Positions 29,702-38,435 of a stretch of 64,000 nt of DNA are shown piece by piece; positions within the stretch are counted from its first letter, which is position 1; each line of letters opens with the position of its first letter. The stretch comes from Bradyrhizobium sp. URHD0069 (GTDB taxonomy: Bacteria > Pseudomonadota > Alphaproteobacteria > Rhizobiales > Xanthobacteraceae), in assembly GCF_000701345.1 (NCBI RefSeq), contig NZ_JNIJ01000016.1, positions 62,001 to 126,000 of the forward strand. Direction: 5' to 3'. The notes under the pieces were generated by a model. It saw nothing but the letters and a program-made list of their open reading frames with translations, searched no databases and was not told where the DNA came from. The translations under genes were made by a program, and so were the position numbers.

Positions 29702-30820
29702 TCACTTCCCCCACACCTCGTTCGCCACATCGACCGCGAGCTTCAGCTTCGCCCACTGCTCGTCCTCGGTAAGGAGGTTGCCCTCTTCGGTCGAGGCGAA
29801 GCCGCATTGCGGCGATAGCGCGAGCTGCTCCAGCGGCGCGAACTTGCTCGCCTCCTGCAGCCGCCGCTTGATGTCCTCCTTCTTTTCGAGTTCGCCGAAT
29901 TTCGAGGTGATGACCCCGACCACCACGATCTTGTTGCCCTTCGGCAAAAATCTCAGGGGCTCGAAGCCGCCGGCACGGTCGGAATCGTATTCGAGGAAAT
30001 AGCCGTCGTAATTGGTGCCGGCCAACATGGTCTCCGCCACCGGCTCATAGCCGCCGGACGAAACCCAGGTGGAGCGGAAATTGCCGCGGCAGACATGGGT
30101 GGTGATCGTCATGTCGGCCGGCCGCTCCGCGATCGCGTAGTTGATGACCCGGGCGTAGATTTCCTGCAGGCCATCGGGATTGTCGCCGCGCTCGCGCGCT
30201 TTCTTCAATTCCTCTTCCGAGCAAAGATAGGCCCACACGGTGTCATCGAATTGCAAATAGCGGCAGCCGGCGTCGTAAAAAGCTCTCACGGCCTTGCGGT
30301 ACGTCTTGCCGAGATCCTCGAAGAACGCCTTGAGGTCCGGATACACCTCTTTCGAGATCGACCTGCGGCCGCCGCGGAAGTGCAGCACCGCCGGCGATGG
30401 GATCGTCATCTTCGGCATGACGTGCGCAATCTCGCACTGCTTTTTCAGAAACTTGAAATGCGCCAACATCGGATGATCGTCAGGAAAATCAAGTTTGCCG
30501 ATGACACGCACCGCGTCGGGCCGGGTCTGGACGCCTGCGAACTGGATGCCCTCGTCGGGATGAAACAGTTCGCAGCCGGTCAACTTGGCGAGAAAGTCGA
30601 AATGCCACCACGAACGGCGAAACTCGCCGTCGGTCGCAAGCTTCAGGCCGATCGACGCCTGCTTGTGCACGACCTTTTCGATCTCCATGTCCTCGACCTT
30701 GCGCAGATGGTCGGCCGAGATCTCGCCCTTTTCCAGTTTGGCGCGCGCCTCCTTGATGCGCAGCGGCCGCAGCAGGCTGCCGACTTCGTCGGCGCGGAAC
30801 GGGGCTTTTATTCGTTGCAT
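29702..30820 (-). CDS. Cobalamin-independent methionine synthase family protein (MetE C-terminal-like)
   Basis: A 372-residue protein matching the catalytic C-terminal half of MetE (UROD/MetE fold), the single-domain YxjG-like group. It likely transfers a methyl group to homocysteine or a related thiol. Visible family features are FRADEVGSLLRP at the N-terminus, RRSWWHFDF, YLQFDDTVWAY and the zinc-ligand region TTHVCRGNF with His-Cys, plus a late ALSPQCGFAS Cys. It heads the minus-strand block that continues with the HTH-methyltransferase, metK and ahcY, which favours a methionine role. Single-domain members may use unusual methyl donors, so the exact reaction is inference. Confidence 0.85.
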   Translation of the reverse strand: MQRIKAPFRADEVGSLLRPLRIKEARAKLEKGEISADHLRKVEDMEIEKVVHKQASIGLKLATDGEFRRSWWHFDFLAKLTGCELFHPDEGIQFAGVQTRPDAVRVIGKLDFPDDHPMLAHFKFLKKQCEIAHVMPKMTIPSPAVLHFRGGRRSISKEVYPDLKAFFEDLGKTYRKAVRAFYDAGCRYLQFDDTVWAYLCSEEELKKARERGDNPDGLQEIYARVINYAIAERPADMTITTHVCRGNFRSTWVSSGGYEPVAETMLAGTNYDGYFLEYDSDRAGGFEPLRFLPKGNKIVVVGVITSKFGELEKKEDIKRRLQEASKFAPLEQLALSPQCGFASTEEGNLLTEDEQWAKLKLAVDVANEVWGK

Positions 30821-30871
30821 GTCTTGCTCCTACGACGCTTGGCCAGTTCCTATGATTGCAACACCATCCAG

Positions 30872-30992
30872 TCGTCATTGCAAACGGGTCGGCGCAAAAG
30901 GCCGCCCGATGACAGGCTCCGCGAAGCAATCCAGAAATATAAATATAACGGACAACTGGATTGCTTTGTCGCTTCGCTCCTCGCAAGGACCG
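30872..30992. repeat. Dispersed 'CGTCATTGC' palindromic repeat, copy 1
   Basis: An imperfect long palindrome between the MetE-like gene and livF. The left arm is GTCGTCATTGC, then GATGACAGGCTCCGCGAAGCAATCCAG in two pieces (GATGACAGGCTCCGC, GAAGCAATCCAG). The right arm is CTGGATTGCTTTGTCGC and CTCCTCGCAAGGAC. It shares its inner segment nearly base for base with the copy at 36380-36496. Confidence 0.7.
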
Positions 30993-31006
30993 AAAATTCG
31001 ACGGTG

Positions 31007-31717
31007 TCACGACTTACCCGCCACGCCGAGGTATCGCTCGAGCACCGCGGGATCGGCTTTCAAGGCGGCACTCGCCGCATCATGAACGATCGCGCCGCGC
31101 TCCAATATCACGATGCGGTCGGCCAACCCCAGAATCTTTTGCGCATTCTGCTCGACAATAATCGAACAGGTACCCCCGGCGCGGGTGATGGTACCGAGCG
31201 CCTTGAGCAGCTCTTCGACAATGATCGGGGCCAGCCCCTCGGTCGGCTCGTCCAGCAGCAGCACTTTTGGATTGAGCGTGAGCGCGCGGCCGATCGCCAG
31301 CATCTGCTGCTCGCCGCCGGAGAGCTGGTTGCCGAAATTGTTGCGGCGCTCTTTCAGCCTCGGAAACATCTCGTAGACCTTTGCCACCGTCCACGGTCCG
31401 GGGCGCGCCACCGCAGTCATGTTCTCTTCCACCGTCAGCGAGCGGAAGATGTTGCGCTCTTGCGGCACCCAGCCGATGCCCGCCCGCGCCCGCTGGTCGG
31501 GCCGCATCTCGGTGATGTCCTGACCGCCAAGGATAACGCTTCCGCCGAAGCGGTGGGTAATTCCGACAATCGAATTGATCAGGGTGGTCTTGCCGGTGCC
31601 GTTACGCCCCAAGAGTGCCAGCACCTCGCTTTCCGCTAGCCGCAGCGACATGCCGGGCAATACCACGGCTTCCCCATAGCCGGCGCGCAGGCCTTCGATG
31701 CGCAGGAGATCAGGCAT
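31007..31717 (-). CDS. livF: Liv-type ABC transporter ATP-binding protein (LivF), importer 1
   Basis: One of two ATPases powering the first branched-chain-amino-acid-type importer. The 236-residue protein has Walker A GRNGTGKTT near 39-47, signature LSGGEQQMLAIGRAL, Walker B VLLLDEPTEGLAP and the C-terminal VEQNAQKIL typical of LivF. ATG 31717 overlaps the end of livG by 8 bp, so translation is coupled. Gene order on the minus strand is substrate-binding protein, livH, livM, livG, livF. The substrate (branched-chain amino acid, amide or another organic acid) cannot be told from the ATPase. Confidence 0.93.
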   Translation of the reverse strand: MPDLLRIEGLRAGYGEAVVLPGMSLRLAESEVLALLGRNGTGKTTLINSIVGITHRFGGSVILGGQDITEMRPDQRARAGIGWVPQERNIFRSLTVEENMTAVARPGPWTVAKVYEMFPRLKERRNNFGNQLSGGEQQMLAIGRALTLNPKVLLLDEPTEGLAPIIVEELLKALGTITRAGGTCSIIVEQNAQKILGLADRIVILERGAIVHDAASAALKADPAVLERYLGVAGKS

Positions 31718-32462
31718 CGGCGGCCTCACCGAGATAGACCGCCTTGACTCTGGCGTCCCGCGCTACTTCAGCCGGCGGGCCTTCGACCAGCATCGCGCCA
31801 TTGACCAGCACCGAAATGCGGTCGGCAAAACTGAACACCAGATCCATGTCGTGCTCGATCAAAAGTATCGTGACATCGCGCGGCAACGCGGCGACGGCCG
31901 CCAAGATATCCTGGCGTTCGTTTTCCGGCACGCCGGCGGCGGGCTCATCGAGCAGCAGCACCCGCGGCTGGGCGGCAATGGCGACCGCGATCTCCAGCAG
32001 GCGCTGCTTGCCATAGGGTAGCGTCGCAGTGAGGTCGTTCATCACATCAAGCAGATGGAAGCGCGCGAGATTTTCCGCGATCTCGGCGTTGACGTCGTCG
32101 CGCGTCCCCATCCGGCGCCACCAGTCGCCGCCACGGCCGAGCCGTTCCGACACCGCAAGCCCGATGGTCTCGAGCGGCGTCAGATCGGCGTAGAGCTGGT
32201 TGATCTGGAAGGTGCGGGACAGCCCGCGCCGCACACGCGCGTGCACCGGCAAATCCGTGATGTCGTTGCCTTCGAGCAGGATACGCCCGGCATTGGGCTT
32301 GAGCACGCCGGTCAAGAGATTGATGACGGTGGTCTTACCGGCGCCGTTCGGGCCGATCAGCGCGTGGCGCGCACCGGCCTCGATCTTCAGCGAGAGATCG
32401 CGGGTGACCTTCAGTGCCTCGAACTGCTTTTCGAGCCCCCTGGTTTCCAGCGCGATCGTCAT
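31710..32462 (-). CDS. livG: Liv-type ABC transporter ATP-binding protein (LivG), importer 1
   Basis: The second ATPase of importer 1, with 250 residues. Walker A is GPNGAGKTT, with the LivG-typical RRGLSRTFQINQLYADLTPLE in two pieces (RRGLSRTFQIN, LYADLTPLE) and Walker B VLLLDEPAAGV. The signature region reads TLPYGKQRLLEIAVAIA instead of a canonical LSGGQ, which is normal for LivG proteins. ATG 32462 overlaps the livM stop by 4 bp; the longer frame to 32537 runs inside livM. ATP-dependent partner of LivF at the cytoplasmic side. Confidence 0.93.
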   Translation of the reverse strand: MTIALETRGLEKQFEALKVTRDLSLKIEAGARHALIGPNGAGKTTVINLLTGVLKPNAGRILLEGNDITDLPVHARVRRGLSRTFQINQLYADLTPLETIGLAVSERLGRGGDWWRRMGTRDDVNAEIAENLARFHLLDVMNDLTATLPYGKQRLLEIAVAIAAQPRVLLLDEPAAGVPENERQDILAAVAALPRDVTILLIEHDMDLVFSFADRISVLVNGAMLVEGPPAEVARDARVKAVYLGEAADA

Positions 32463-33490
32463 GGCGCGTCGCTTTCGGGAACGGCGACGATGGCTCTTCG
32501 TCCGCCGAACTGCCTGATGATCAGGTTCGGCGCCCACAGCGCCCAGCGATGCAGGCGCGCCCGGCCGACCAGCACGATCACGACCAGCACGAGGCCGATC
32601 CAGAACTGCCAGTATTGCGGCGTGATGGTCGAAAACACTTCCTGCAGCATTTTGAACACCACCGCGCCGATCAATCCGCCGTAGAGATAGCCGGTGCCGC
32701 CGATCACCAAGACCAGCATCAAATCCGCGGAACGCTCGAACGAGAACACGTCGAGCGAGGCGAGCGCCGTCGTCTGGGTGAACAGCGCGCCGGCGATTCC
32801 AGCATAAAATGCGGCGAGCGTGTAAATCGCGATCAGACGGCGGTTGACCGGGATGCCGATCGCAGCCGCACGCAGAGGATTGTTTCTGATCGCACGCAGC
32901 GACAGGCCGAACGGCGAGTGCACGATCCGCCGCGCCAGCAGGAACAACAGGAACAGAACGATAAGCGAGTAGAAGAAGCCGACCTTACCGAACATGTCGA
33001 AGGTAAACAGCCCGAGGATCGGCTGCATCTCGATGCCCTGCAAACCATCGGTACCGCCGGTGATGTTGGAAAAACGCTCGGCCAGCGCCTCCAGCAGCAA
33101 GGCAATGCCCAGCGTCACCATCAGGCGCGTCAGGTCGGCGCCCCTTATTACCAGAAAACTGGTGAGAAAGCCGACCGCCATGGCGACGAGACCGGCAACA
33201 ACCAGCGCGATCACCGGCTCGGCAATGATGCCGTGCAACGCGAGCAGCCCGGCGCAATAGGCGCCGATGCCGAAGAACGCCGCGTGGCCGAGGGAAACGA
33301 TACCGGCGTAGCCCAGGATCAGATCGAGCGACAGCGCGAACAACGCCAGCCGCACGATATCCGTCATGATGAGATAGCGAGAGGGGAACAGCAACGCGCA
33401 GGCGAGTGCGAGGATCCAGAACGCGATCTCGGTCCAACGCCAGCGCGCCTGCCGGGTGGCGTGATATCCGACGTCGGCTCGCGCGGTCAT
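32459..33490 (-). CDS. livM: Liv-type ABC transporter permease (LivM), importer 1
   Basis: An inner-membrane permease of 343 residues with about nine hydrophobic helices. The family stretch LDLILGYAGIVSLGHAAFFG (read as LILGYAGIVSLGHAAFFG) and the ATPase-coupling region SLRAIRNNPLRAAAIG are clear. It pairs with LivH to form the channel. It starts 8 bp after the livH stop and overlaps livG by 4 bp. Confidence 0.92.
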   Translation of the reverse strand: MTARADVGYHATRQARWRWTEIAFWILALACALLFPSRYLIMTDIVRLALFALSLDLILGYAGIVSLGHAAFFGIGAYCAGLLALHGIIAEPVIALVVAGLVAMAVGFLTSFLVIRGADLTRLMVTLGIALLLEALAERFSNITGGTDGLQGIEMQPILGLFTFDMFGKVGFFYSLIVLFLLFLLARRIVHSPFGLSLRAIRNNPLRAAAIGIPVNRRLIAIYTLAAFYAGIAGALFTQTTALASLDVFSFERSADLMLVLVIGGTGYLYGGLIGAVVFKMLQEVFSTITPQYWQFWIGLVLVVIVLVGRARLHRWALWAPNLIIRQFGGRRAIVAVPESDAP

Positions 33491-33498
33491 GGCTGCGC

Positions 33499-34368
33499 TC
33501 AGCGGGCGGCGGTGCGGCCGAACAGGCCGTTCGGGCGCCAGATCAGGATCACGATCATGATGGTGTAGATGACGAACGGCCCCATCTTCGGCACGTAGTA
33601 CTTGCCGGCGACATCACCGATGCCGAGCAGCAGGGACGCCAGAAACGGCCCAGTGATGCTGGAAGAGCCACCGACGGTCACCACGATCAAAAAGTAGATC
33701 ATGAACTTTAGCGGAAAGTACGGGTCAAGCCCGAGAATTTCCGCGCTCAGCGCGCCGCCGAGGCCGGCCAGACCGCAGCCGAATGCGAACGTGAATGCGA
33801 ATACCTGCGGCACATTGATGCCGAGCCCACTTGCCGCGCGCGGATCGTCTACCGCCGCCCGCAACCGGCTTCCGAACCGCGTGCGCGCCAGTACCAGTTG
33901 CAGCGCTGCGGTGAGCAAGCCGCAGATCACGATGATCATTAGCCGGTAGCGGCCGATGCCGACGCCGAAGAAATCGATTTGGCCTTCCAGCGCGGCCGGG
34001 AGTTTTATAAAGACCCGCGACGATCCCATGATGTAGTCGACCGCCGCCACCGACATGAAGACCAGGCCGACGCTGAACAGCACCTGATCGAGATGACTGC
34101 GGTTGTAGAGATGACGGTACAGCGAGCGCTCCAGCAGCGCGCCAATCAAGGCGCTTGCGACAAACGCCAGCGGCAGCGCCGCGAAGAACGGCCAGCCTGA
34201 TCGATTGACCAGCACCGCGCAGACATAACCGCCTGTCATGGCGAACGCGCCGTGTGCGAGGTTGACGAAATTCATCAGTCCGAGTGTCACGGCAAGGCCA
34301 CAGGCCAGCACGAACAGCAGCATGCCATAGGCGACGCCGTCGAACAGTATGGTGAACAGCGTGGTCAT
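33499..34368 (-). CDS. livH: Liv-type ABC transporter permease (LivH), importer 1
   Basis: A 289-residue inner-membrane permease with about eight helices, carrying the LivH pattern LGLMNFVNLAHGAFAMTG and the coupling loop TRFGSRLRAAVDDPRAA. It forms the membrane channel with LivM. It is separated from the binding-protein gene upstream by a 135-bp gap that contains a palindromic repeat. Confidence 0.92.
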   Translation of the reverse strand: MTTLFTILFDGVAYGMLLFVLACGLAVTLGLMNFVNLAHGAFAMTGGYVCAVLVNRSGWPFFAALPLAFVASALIGALLERSLYRHLYNRSHLDQVLFSVGLVFMSVAAVDYIMGSSRVFIKLPAALEGQIDFFGVGIGRYRLMIIVICGLLTAALQLVLARTRFGSRLRAAVDDPRAASGLGINVPQVFAFTFAFGCGLAGLGGALSAEILGLDPYFPLKFMIYFLIVVTVGGSSSITGPFLASLLLGIGDVAGKYYVPKMGPFVIYTIMIVILIWRPNGLFGRTAAR

Positions 34369-34398
34369 GGGTAAAGGCCGGACAAATCTGGATCGATC

Positions 34399-34489
34399 AT
34401 TCCGGGGCAGCGCGTAGCGCTGAACCCGGAATCTTTTTCAACAACTTCGAGATTCCGGGTTCACTGGCTTCGCCAGCGCCCCGGAATGA
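34399..34489. repeat. Long palindromic repeat between the binding protein and livH
   Basis: Outer arms CATTCCGGGGC (34399-34409) and GCCCCGGAATG (34478-34488), and inner arms GAACCCGGAAT and ATTCCGGGTTC, form nested stems around TCTTTTTCAACAACTTCGAG. It belongs to the group of intergenic palindromes seen across this window (a related, degenerate one lies at 53191-53258). In the livK-livH gap it could lower expression of downstream permease genes, as such elements do elsewhere; that is inference. Confidence 0.7.
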
Positions 34490-34503
34490 CACCGAAGACG
34501 GCG

Positions 34504-35688
34504 TCACTTTTTCGTCTTGCCGGCATCCTTGACGGCCTCGAAGGTCGCGAATTCGACGTTGTAGAGTTCGCCGTCGACCTTCTCGACCTTTCGGATGTAG
34601 ATGTTCTGCACGATGTCGCGGGTTTCCGGATCGATCGAGATCGGGCCGCGCGGGCTTTCCCACTTCATTCCCTTCATGGCTTCGATCAGCGCGTCGCCGT
34701 CGGTCTGGCCGCCGGTCTTCTTCAGCGCCTCATAGATCAGGTGAATGCCGTCATAGCCGCCCACCGCCATGAAGCCCGGACGCGAGTTGAAGGCCTTCTT
34801 GTAGGCAGCGACGAAATCCTTGTTCTTCGCCGACGGGTGGGCTGCGGAATACAAATGTGCGGTCACGGTGCCGAGCGCCGCGTCGCCCATGCCGTTCAGG
34901 AGATCGTCGTCCATGACGTCGCCGGGCCCGATCACCTTGATGCCCGCCTTGTCGAGACCGCGTTCGGCATATTGCTTCATGAAATTGCCGCCCTGCCCCG
35001 CCGGCACGAACACGAACATGGCGTCGGGCTTGGAATCCTTCATCCGCTGCAGGAACGGCGCGAAATCGGGATTGGCCAGGGGCACCTTGACCTCCTCGAC
35101 GATCTCGCCGCCGCCGGCGGTGAAATTCTGCTTGAAGAAATTCAGCGCGTCGTTGCCGGGGGCGTAGTCCGAGGTCAGGGTTGCGACTTTCTTGATGCCG
35201 TTCTTGGCGGCCCAGTCGCCGATGATGGTGGAGGACTGAGCCAGCGTGAAGCTGGTGCGCACGATATAGGGCGAACGCTCGGTGATGATCGAGGTGCCCG
35301 CCGCCATCACGATTTCCGGAACCTTTGCTTGCGTCGCCAGCGGCGCCGCCGCCAGCGCGGCAGGAGTAACGCCGAATCCAGCGATGAAATTCACCTTGTC
35401 ATTGACGATCAATTCCTGCGCCAGGCGCTTGGTGTTGTCTGGAACCGCAGCGTCGTCCCTCAGGATGACTTCGATCTTCCTGCCGGCGACGGTGTCGCCC
35501 TTCTGCTGCATGTACAACTTCACCGCATTGTCGATCTGCTTGCCGGTTGACGCCTGACCGCCGGTCATCGGCAGGATCAGGCCGATCTTCACGGTCTCCT
35601 GCGCCTGCGGCTGCGCGGGCGCCAAGGCGGCCGCGCTTAGGATTGCAACGCCGGCCGCGGCCAACAACGCCTTGGTGCGAATGAACAT
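34504..35688 (-). CDS. Liv-type ABC transporter substrate-binding protein, importer 1
   Basis: A periplasmic binding protein of 394 residues. The signal peptide covers about residues 1-29 (FIRTKALLAAAGVAILSAAALA then AQPQAQ). The mature protein starts ETVKIGLILPMTGGQAS, the standard Leu/Ile/Val-binding family opening, and contains VILRDDAAVPDN and GGYDGIHLIYEALK. It delivers substrate to the livHMGF products. ATG 35688 follows GGGGAGAACG; the upstream open frame is ignored. Many such proteins in this bacterial group bind aromatic or dicarboxylic acids, so 'branched-chain amino acid' is only a family name. Confidence 0.92.
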   Translation of the reverse strand: MFIRTKALLAAAGVAILSAAALAPAQPQAQETVKIGLILPMTGGQASTGKQIDNAVKLYMQQKGDTVAGRKIEVILRDDAAVPDNTKRLAQELIVNDKVNFIAGFGVTPAALAAAPLATQAKVPEIVMAAGTSIITERSPYIVRTSFTLAQSSTIIGDWAAKNGIKKVATLTSDYAPGNDALNFFKQNFTAGGGEIVEEVKVPLANPDFAPFLQRMKDSKPDAMFVFVPAGQGGNFMKQYAERGLDKAGIKVIGPGDVMDDDLLNGMGDAALGTVTAHLYSAAHPSAKNKDFVAAYKKAFNSRPGFMAVGGYDGIHLIYEALKKTGGQTDGDALIEAMKGMKWESPRGPISIDPETRDIVQNIYIRKVEKVDGELYNVEFATFEAVKDAGKTKK

Positions 35689-36074
35689 GAACGTTCTCCC
35701 CTGATCGGTTTCGTGCCTCGAACCGAGTCCCCGGCCCTTGCCGCACCTTAGCCCAGATTTTTCAGCCGTATACCGGCGCGGCATGGCGTCCCAGGCGCGC
35801 GGCGATGTCAATCGCGACGATTGGTGCGATTGCTGGGACCGGTGGCTTGCCCGTCGAGCCCTGGACAGCAGGTCAAATGTTCTGACACTGAGGTATTATA
35901 TTACCTCACCCTCTCGAATAAGCCAATTTTACCTTTAAGGAGGTAGCCTCTTTAAGAGGGTAGTCTCGGCCTGCATCCAGGCTGCGCGACGCCATAAGTG
36001 CATCAGGGAAGAAATCGAACGCACCAGCCAAAAACCGGTGCCAACCCATCGCGTAAGGTTGCGTTGCTCGCAAA
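35689..36074. other. Divergent 386-bp intergenic region, no gene recognised
   Basis: Lies between the importer 1 binding-protein gene and the lipoprotein gene, so it should contain both promoters. It is AT-richer in the middle. A pair of small stems, GAGG-TAG-CCTC and CCTCTT-TA-AGAGG-like, overlap near 35939-35965. No conserved frame, tRNA or riboswitch was recognised. Confidence 0.4.
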
Positions 36075-36359
36075 ATGCTCATTCGCTTCCGCCATCTTGC
36101 CGTCATCACCACCTTCGCACTTCTGGCGTGCGGGTTGGCCGGGTGCGGCACCATCAACGAGAAAATCGCAGCCGGAGTTTCCGATAGCATCCCGCATTGG
36201 GTTGGCGGCTTGCCACGTGATGCGCCGCCCCGTCCCGGCACCGCCAAATACGATGAATTTATGAAAGAGCGGGAGAGAAAACGCCTGGAGCCCGCGCCAG
36301 CGAAGGATGAGGCGGCCAAGCCATCGGCGGCGTCCTCAGGGCTGGACGCCGTTCACTGA
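36075..36359 (+). CDS. Small predicted lipoprotein
   Basis: A 94-residue protein with a lipoprotein signal: a charged start MLIRFRH, hydrophobic core AVITTFALLACG and lipobox LAGC with the lipidated Cys at residue 24. The mature part is short, Pro- and charge-rich, with PRPGTAKYDEFMKERERKR in the middle and an Ala/Lys tail. It is probably anchored to the inner or outer membrane. Short lipoproteins with this PGTxxYDEF-like stretch are common in the Bradyrhizobium group, function unknown. Confidence 0.75.
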   Translation: MLIRFRHLAVITTFALLACGLAGCGTINEKIAAGVSDSIPHWVGGLPRDAPPRPGTAKYDEFMKERERKRLEPAPAKDEAAKPSAASSGLDAVH

Positions 36360-36379
36360 AAGGACCGACGTCTTGAAAT

Positions 36380-36496
36380 CGTCATTGCGAGCCAACGGGT
36401 CGCGTGAATGCGCGCCTGATGACAGGCTCCACGAAGCAATCCAGAGCCGCAAGAAAGAGTAGATTGCTTCGTCGCTTTGCTCCTCGCAATGACGAG
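36380..36496. repeat. Dispersed 'CGTCATTGCGAG' palindromic repeat, copy 2
   Basis: Left arm ATCGTCATTGCGAGCC, inner GATGACAGGCTCCACGAAGC and AATCCAG, right arm AGATTGCTTCGTCGC and CTCCTCGCAATGACGAG. The inner segment is almost identical to copy 1 at 30872-30992. It lies between the convergent lipoprotein and purU genes, where it could form a transcript-end hairpin on either strand. Confidence 0.75.
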
Positions 36497-36501
36497 AAGG
36501 G

Positions 36502-37365
36502 TCAATCCATAAACACCACGGTCTTGCGGCCGTTGAGGATCACACGGTCCTCCAGATGATGGCGTATCGCGCGGGCCAGCACGCGGCGTTCGATATCGCG
36601 GCCCTTGCGAACGAGATCGGCGGGCGTATCGCGATGGCTGATACGCTCGACGTCCTGATCGATGATCGGACCTTCATCGAGTGCGCTGGTGACGTAATGC
36701 GCGGTAGCGCCGATCAATTTGACGCCGCGCTCGTGCGCCTGATGATAGGGCCGCGCGCCTTTGAAGCCCGGCAGGAACGAGTGATGGATGTTGATGCAGC
36801 GCCCCGAGAGCTTCGCCGACATCTCGTCCGACAGGATTTGCATGTAGCGCGCCAGCACGACGAGATCGGTCCTGGTTTGGCCGACCAGATCCCAGATCGC
36901 GCTCTCCTGCTCGCGCTTGGTCTCCTTTGTCACCGGCAAATAGTGAAAAGGAATCTCTCCGAAATCGAGATTGCTGTAGGTCTCGCGCGGATGATTGGAG
37001 ACGATGGCGGTTGGGATCATCTCAAGTTCGCCGGTGCGCCAGCGATAGAGGATATCGGCGAGACAATGGTCGGATTTCGAAACCAGCAGCATCACCCGGC
37101 GGCGGGTGGCGCGGTCGCGCATCTGCCAGTCCATACGGAAGCGTTCCGCGATCGCTGCGAAGCCGGTTTGCAGCGCCGCCAGATTGACCGCCAGATCGGC
37201 GGCGTTGAACACCACCCGCATGAAGAAGTGGCCGGTCTCGACGTCGTCGAATTGCTGGGCATCGAGAATGTTCTGCCCATTATGGGCTAGAAACGTCGAC
37301 ACTGCGGATACGATGCCGGGGCGATCCGGGCAGGACAAGGTCAACACGAATTGATGATCGGGCAT
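36502..37365 (-). CDS. purU: Formyltetrahydrofolate deformylase
   Basis: Hydrolyses 10-formyl-tetrahydrofolate to formate and tetrahydrofolate, balancing the one-carbon pool. The 287-residue protein has an N-terminal ACT regulatory domain (about 5-85, [18 protein letters not shown]) and a C-terminal formyltransferase-like domain. That domain contains [19 protein letters not shown] and [19 protein letters not shown], with the catalytic Asn, His and Asp. PurU is commonly regulated by methionine and glycine through the ACT domain. It sits alone, divergent from the HemD-like gene. Confidence 0.94.
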   Translation of the reverse strand: MPDHQFVLTLSCPDRPGIVSAVSTFLAHNGQNILDAQQFDDVETGHFFMRVVFNAADLAVNLAALQTGFAAIAERFRMDWQMRDRATRRRVMLLVSKSDHCLADILYRWRTGELEMIPTAIVSNHPRETYSNLDFGEIPFHYLPVTKETKREQESAIWDLVGQTRTDLVVLARYMQILSDEMSAKLSGRCINIHHSFLPGFKGARPYHQAHERGVKLIGATAHYVTSALDEGPIIDQDVERISHRDTPADLVRKGRDIERRVLARAIRHHLEDRVILNGRKTVVFMD

Positions 37366-37502
37366 GGAGTGGCTTGATTACAAGAAGATGAAGAGGGAAC
37401 CGCGATTTGCGGCCCTGCTCTATCACCGGCAGCGCCCTTGCGCCAATCCCGCCCCAGGGGCCATGTTGAACAAACAACAGGCGATGGGCGTTGGAGAAAA
37501 TC

Positions 37503-38366
37503 ATGGCAGACCGATTGAGCGGCTATCGCATCCTGATCCTGGAAACGCGCGAGGAAGCGCAGTTTTCACGTCTGCTCACCGAGCAGGGCGCGGATGTAGT
37601 GCAATGCCCGATGTTCACCATCCACGACGCGCCCGATTCCAAGCCGATCGAGGCCTGGATCCGCCGTTTCATCGAAAAGCCGTGCGACGATCTGGTGTTG
37701 ATGACCGGCGAGGGACTGCGGCGCCTGATGAAGGTGGCGCGCCGGATCGATCTCGATCAGGATTTCATCGCCGCGCTCGGCAAAGCGCGAAAATTTGCGC
37801 GCGGCCCAAAGCCCGGGCGGGCGCTGCGCGAAATCGGGCTGGAGCCGCAGATGACGACAGAGAAGCCGACGTCCGCAGGCATCGCCGAGATGCTGTCGCG
37901 CATCGACCTCAGAGGTCATCGCGTCGGATTGCAGCTTTATCCGGACAAGGATCACAGCACGTTGATCGGGGCCATGTCGGCGCAGGGCGCCGAGGTTGAT
38001 ACCGTGCTGCCATATGTCTACGACGCGCAGGCGGCTGACACCAACATCGTTACCGCGATCGACGAAATGGCACAGGGCCGCATCGACGCCGTTGCGCTGA
38101 CCAATTTAGGGCAGGTCCGCCGTCTCGTGGAGGTCGCGCGGGCGCATGGCTATGAAGATCGGTTACGCGAAGGGCTCGACCGCACGCCGATTGCTTCGGT
38201 GGGACCGGTGGTATCGGACGAACTCAAGTCCCACGGCCTGCGCACCGACATCTATCCCGCCAACGATGCCTTTTTCATGAAGCCGCTGATTTCGGCGATG
38301 GCGGCGGCGCTTGGCAAAAATCCGCCGCGCGCGACCGTCATTGCGAGCGACGCGAAGCAAGCCTAA
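37503..38366 (+). CDS. Uroporphyrinogen-III synthase-like protein (HemD family)
   Basis: A 287-residue protein with the two-domain HemD fold pattern: GYRILILETREEAQFSRLL at the start, DDLVLMTGEGLRRLM near 70, LRGHRVGLQLYPDKDH at mid-length and AVALTNLGQVRRLVE near 197. HemD closes hydroxymethylbilane to uroporphyrinogen III. It is not next to other heme genes, and HemD sequences vary widely, so a related role is possible. ATG 37503 is preferred over 37491. The last eleven residues, ATVIASDAKQA, are encoded by the left arm of a dispersed repeat, so the gene's original end seems to have been replaced. Confidence 0.7.
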   Translation: MADRLSGYRILILETREEAQFSRLLTEQGADVVQCPMFTIHDAPDSKPIEAWIRRFIEKPCDDLVLMTGEGLRRLMKVARRIDLDQDFIAALGKARKFARGPKPGRALREIGLEPQMTTEKPTSAGIAEMLSRIDLRGHRVGLQLYPDKDHSTLIGAMSAQGAEVDTVLPYVYDAQAADTNIVTAIDEMAQGRIDAVALTNLGQVRRLVEVARAHGYEDRLREGLDRTPIASVGPVVSDELKSHGLRTDIYPANDAFFMKPLISAMAAALGKNPPRATVIASDAKQA

Positions 38367-38410
38367 ACGAACAACTGGATTGTTGCGTCACCCTGGTCCT
38401 CGCAATGACG
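38336..38410. repeat. Dispersed 'CGTCATTGCGAG' repeat, copy 3, overlapping a gene end
   Basis: Left arm CGTCATTGCGAGCGACGCGA, right arm TGGATTGTTGCGTCACCCTG and CCTCGCAATGACG. It is shorter than copies 1 and 2 because the inner spacer is missing. The left arm (38336-38366) is inside the HemD-like gene and supplies its last codons and stop. Confidence 0.75.
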
Positions 38411-38435
38411 AAAAGATCACGTGCCCACCCAATGA

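Noticed and set aside
35906..36319. 137-codon minus-strand frame
   Set aside because: Mostly antisense to the lipoprotein gene, which has a convincing lipobox and start.
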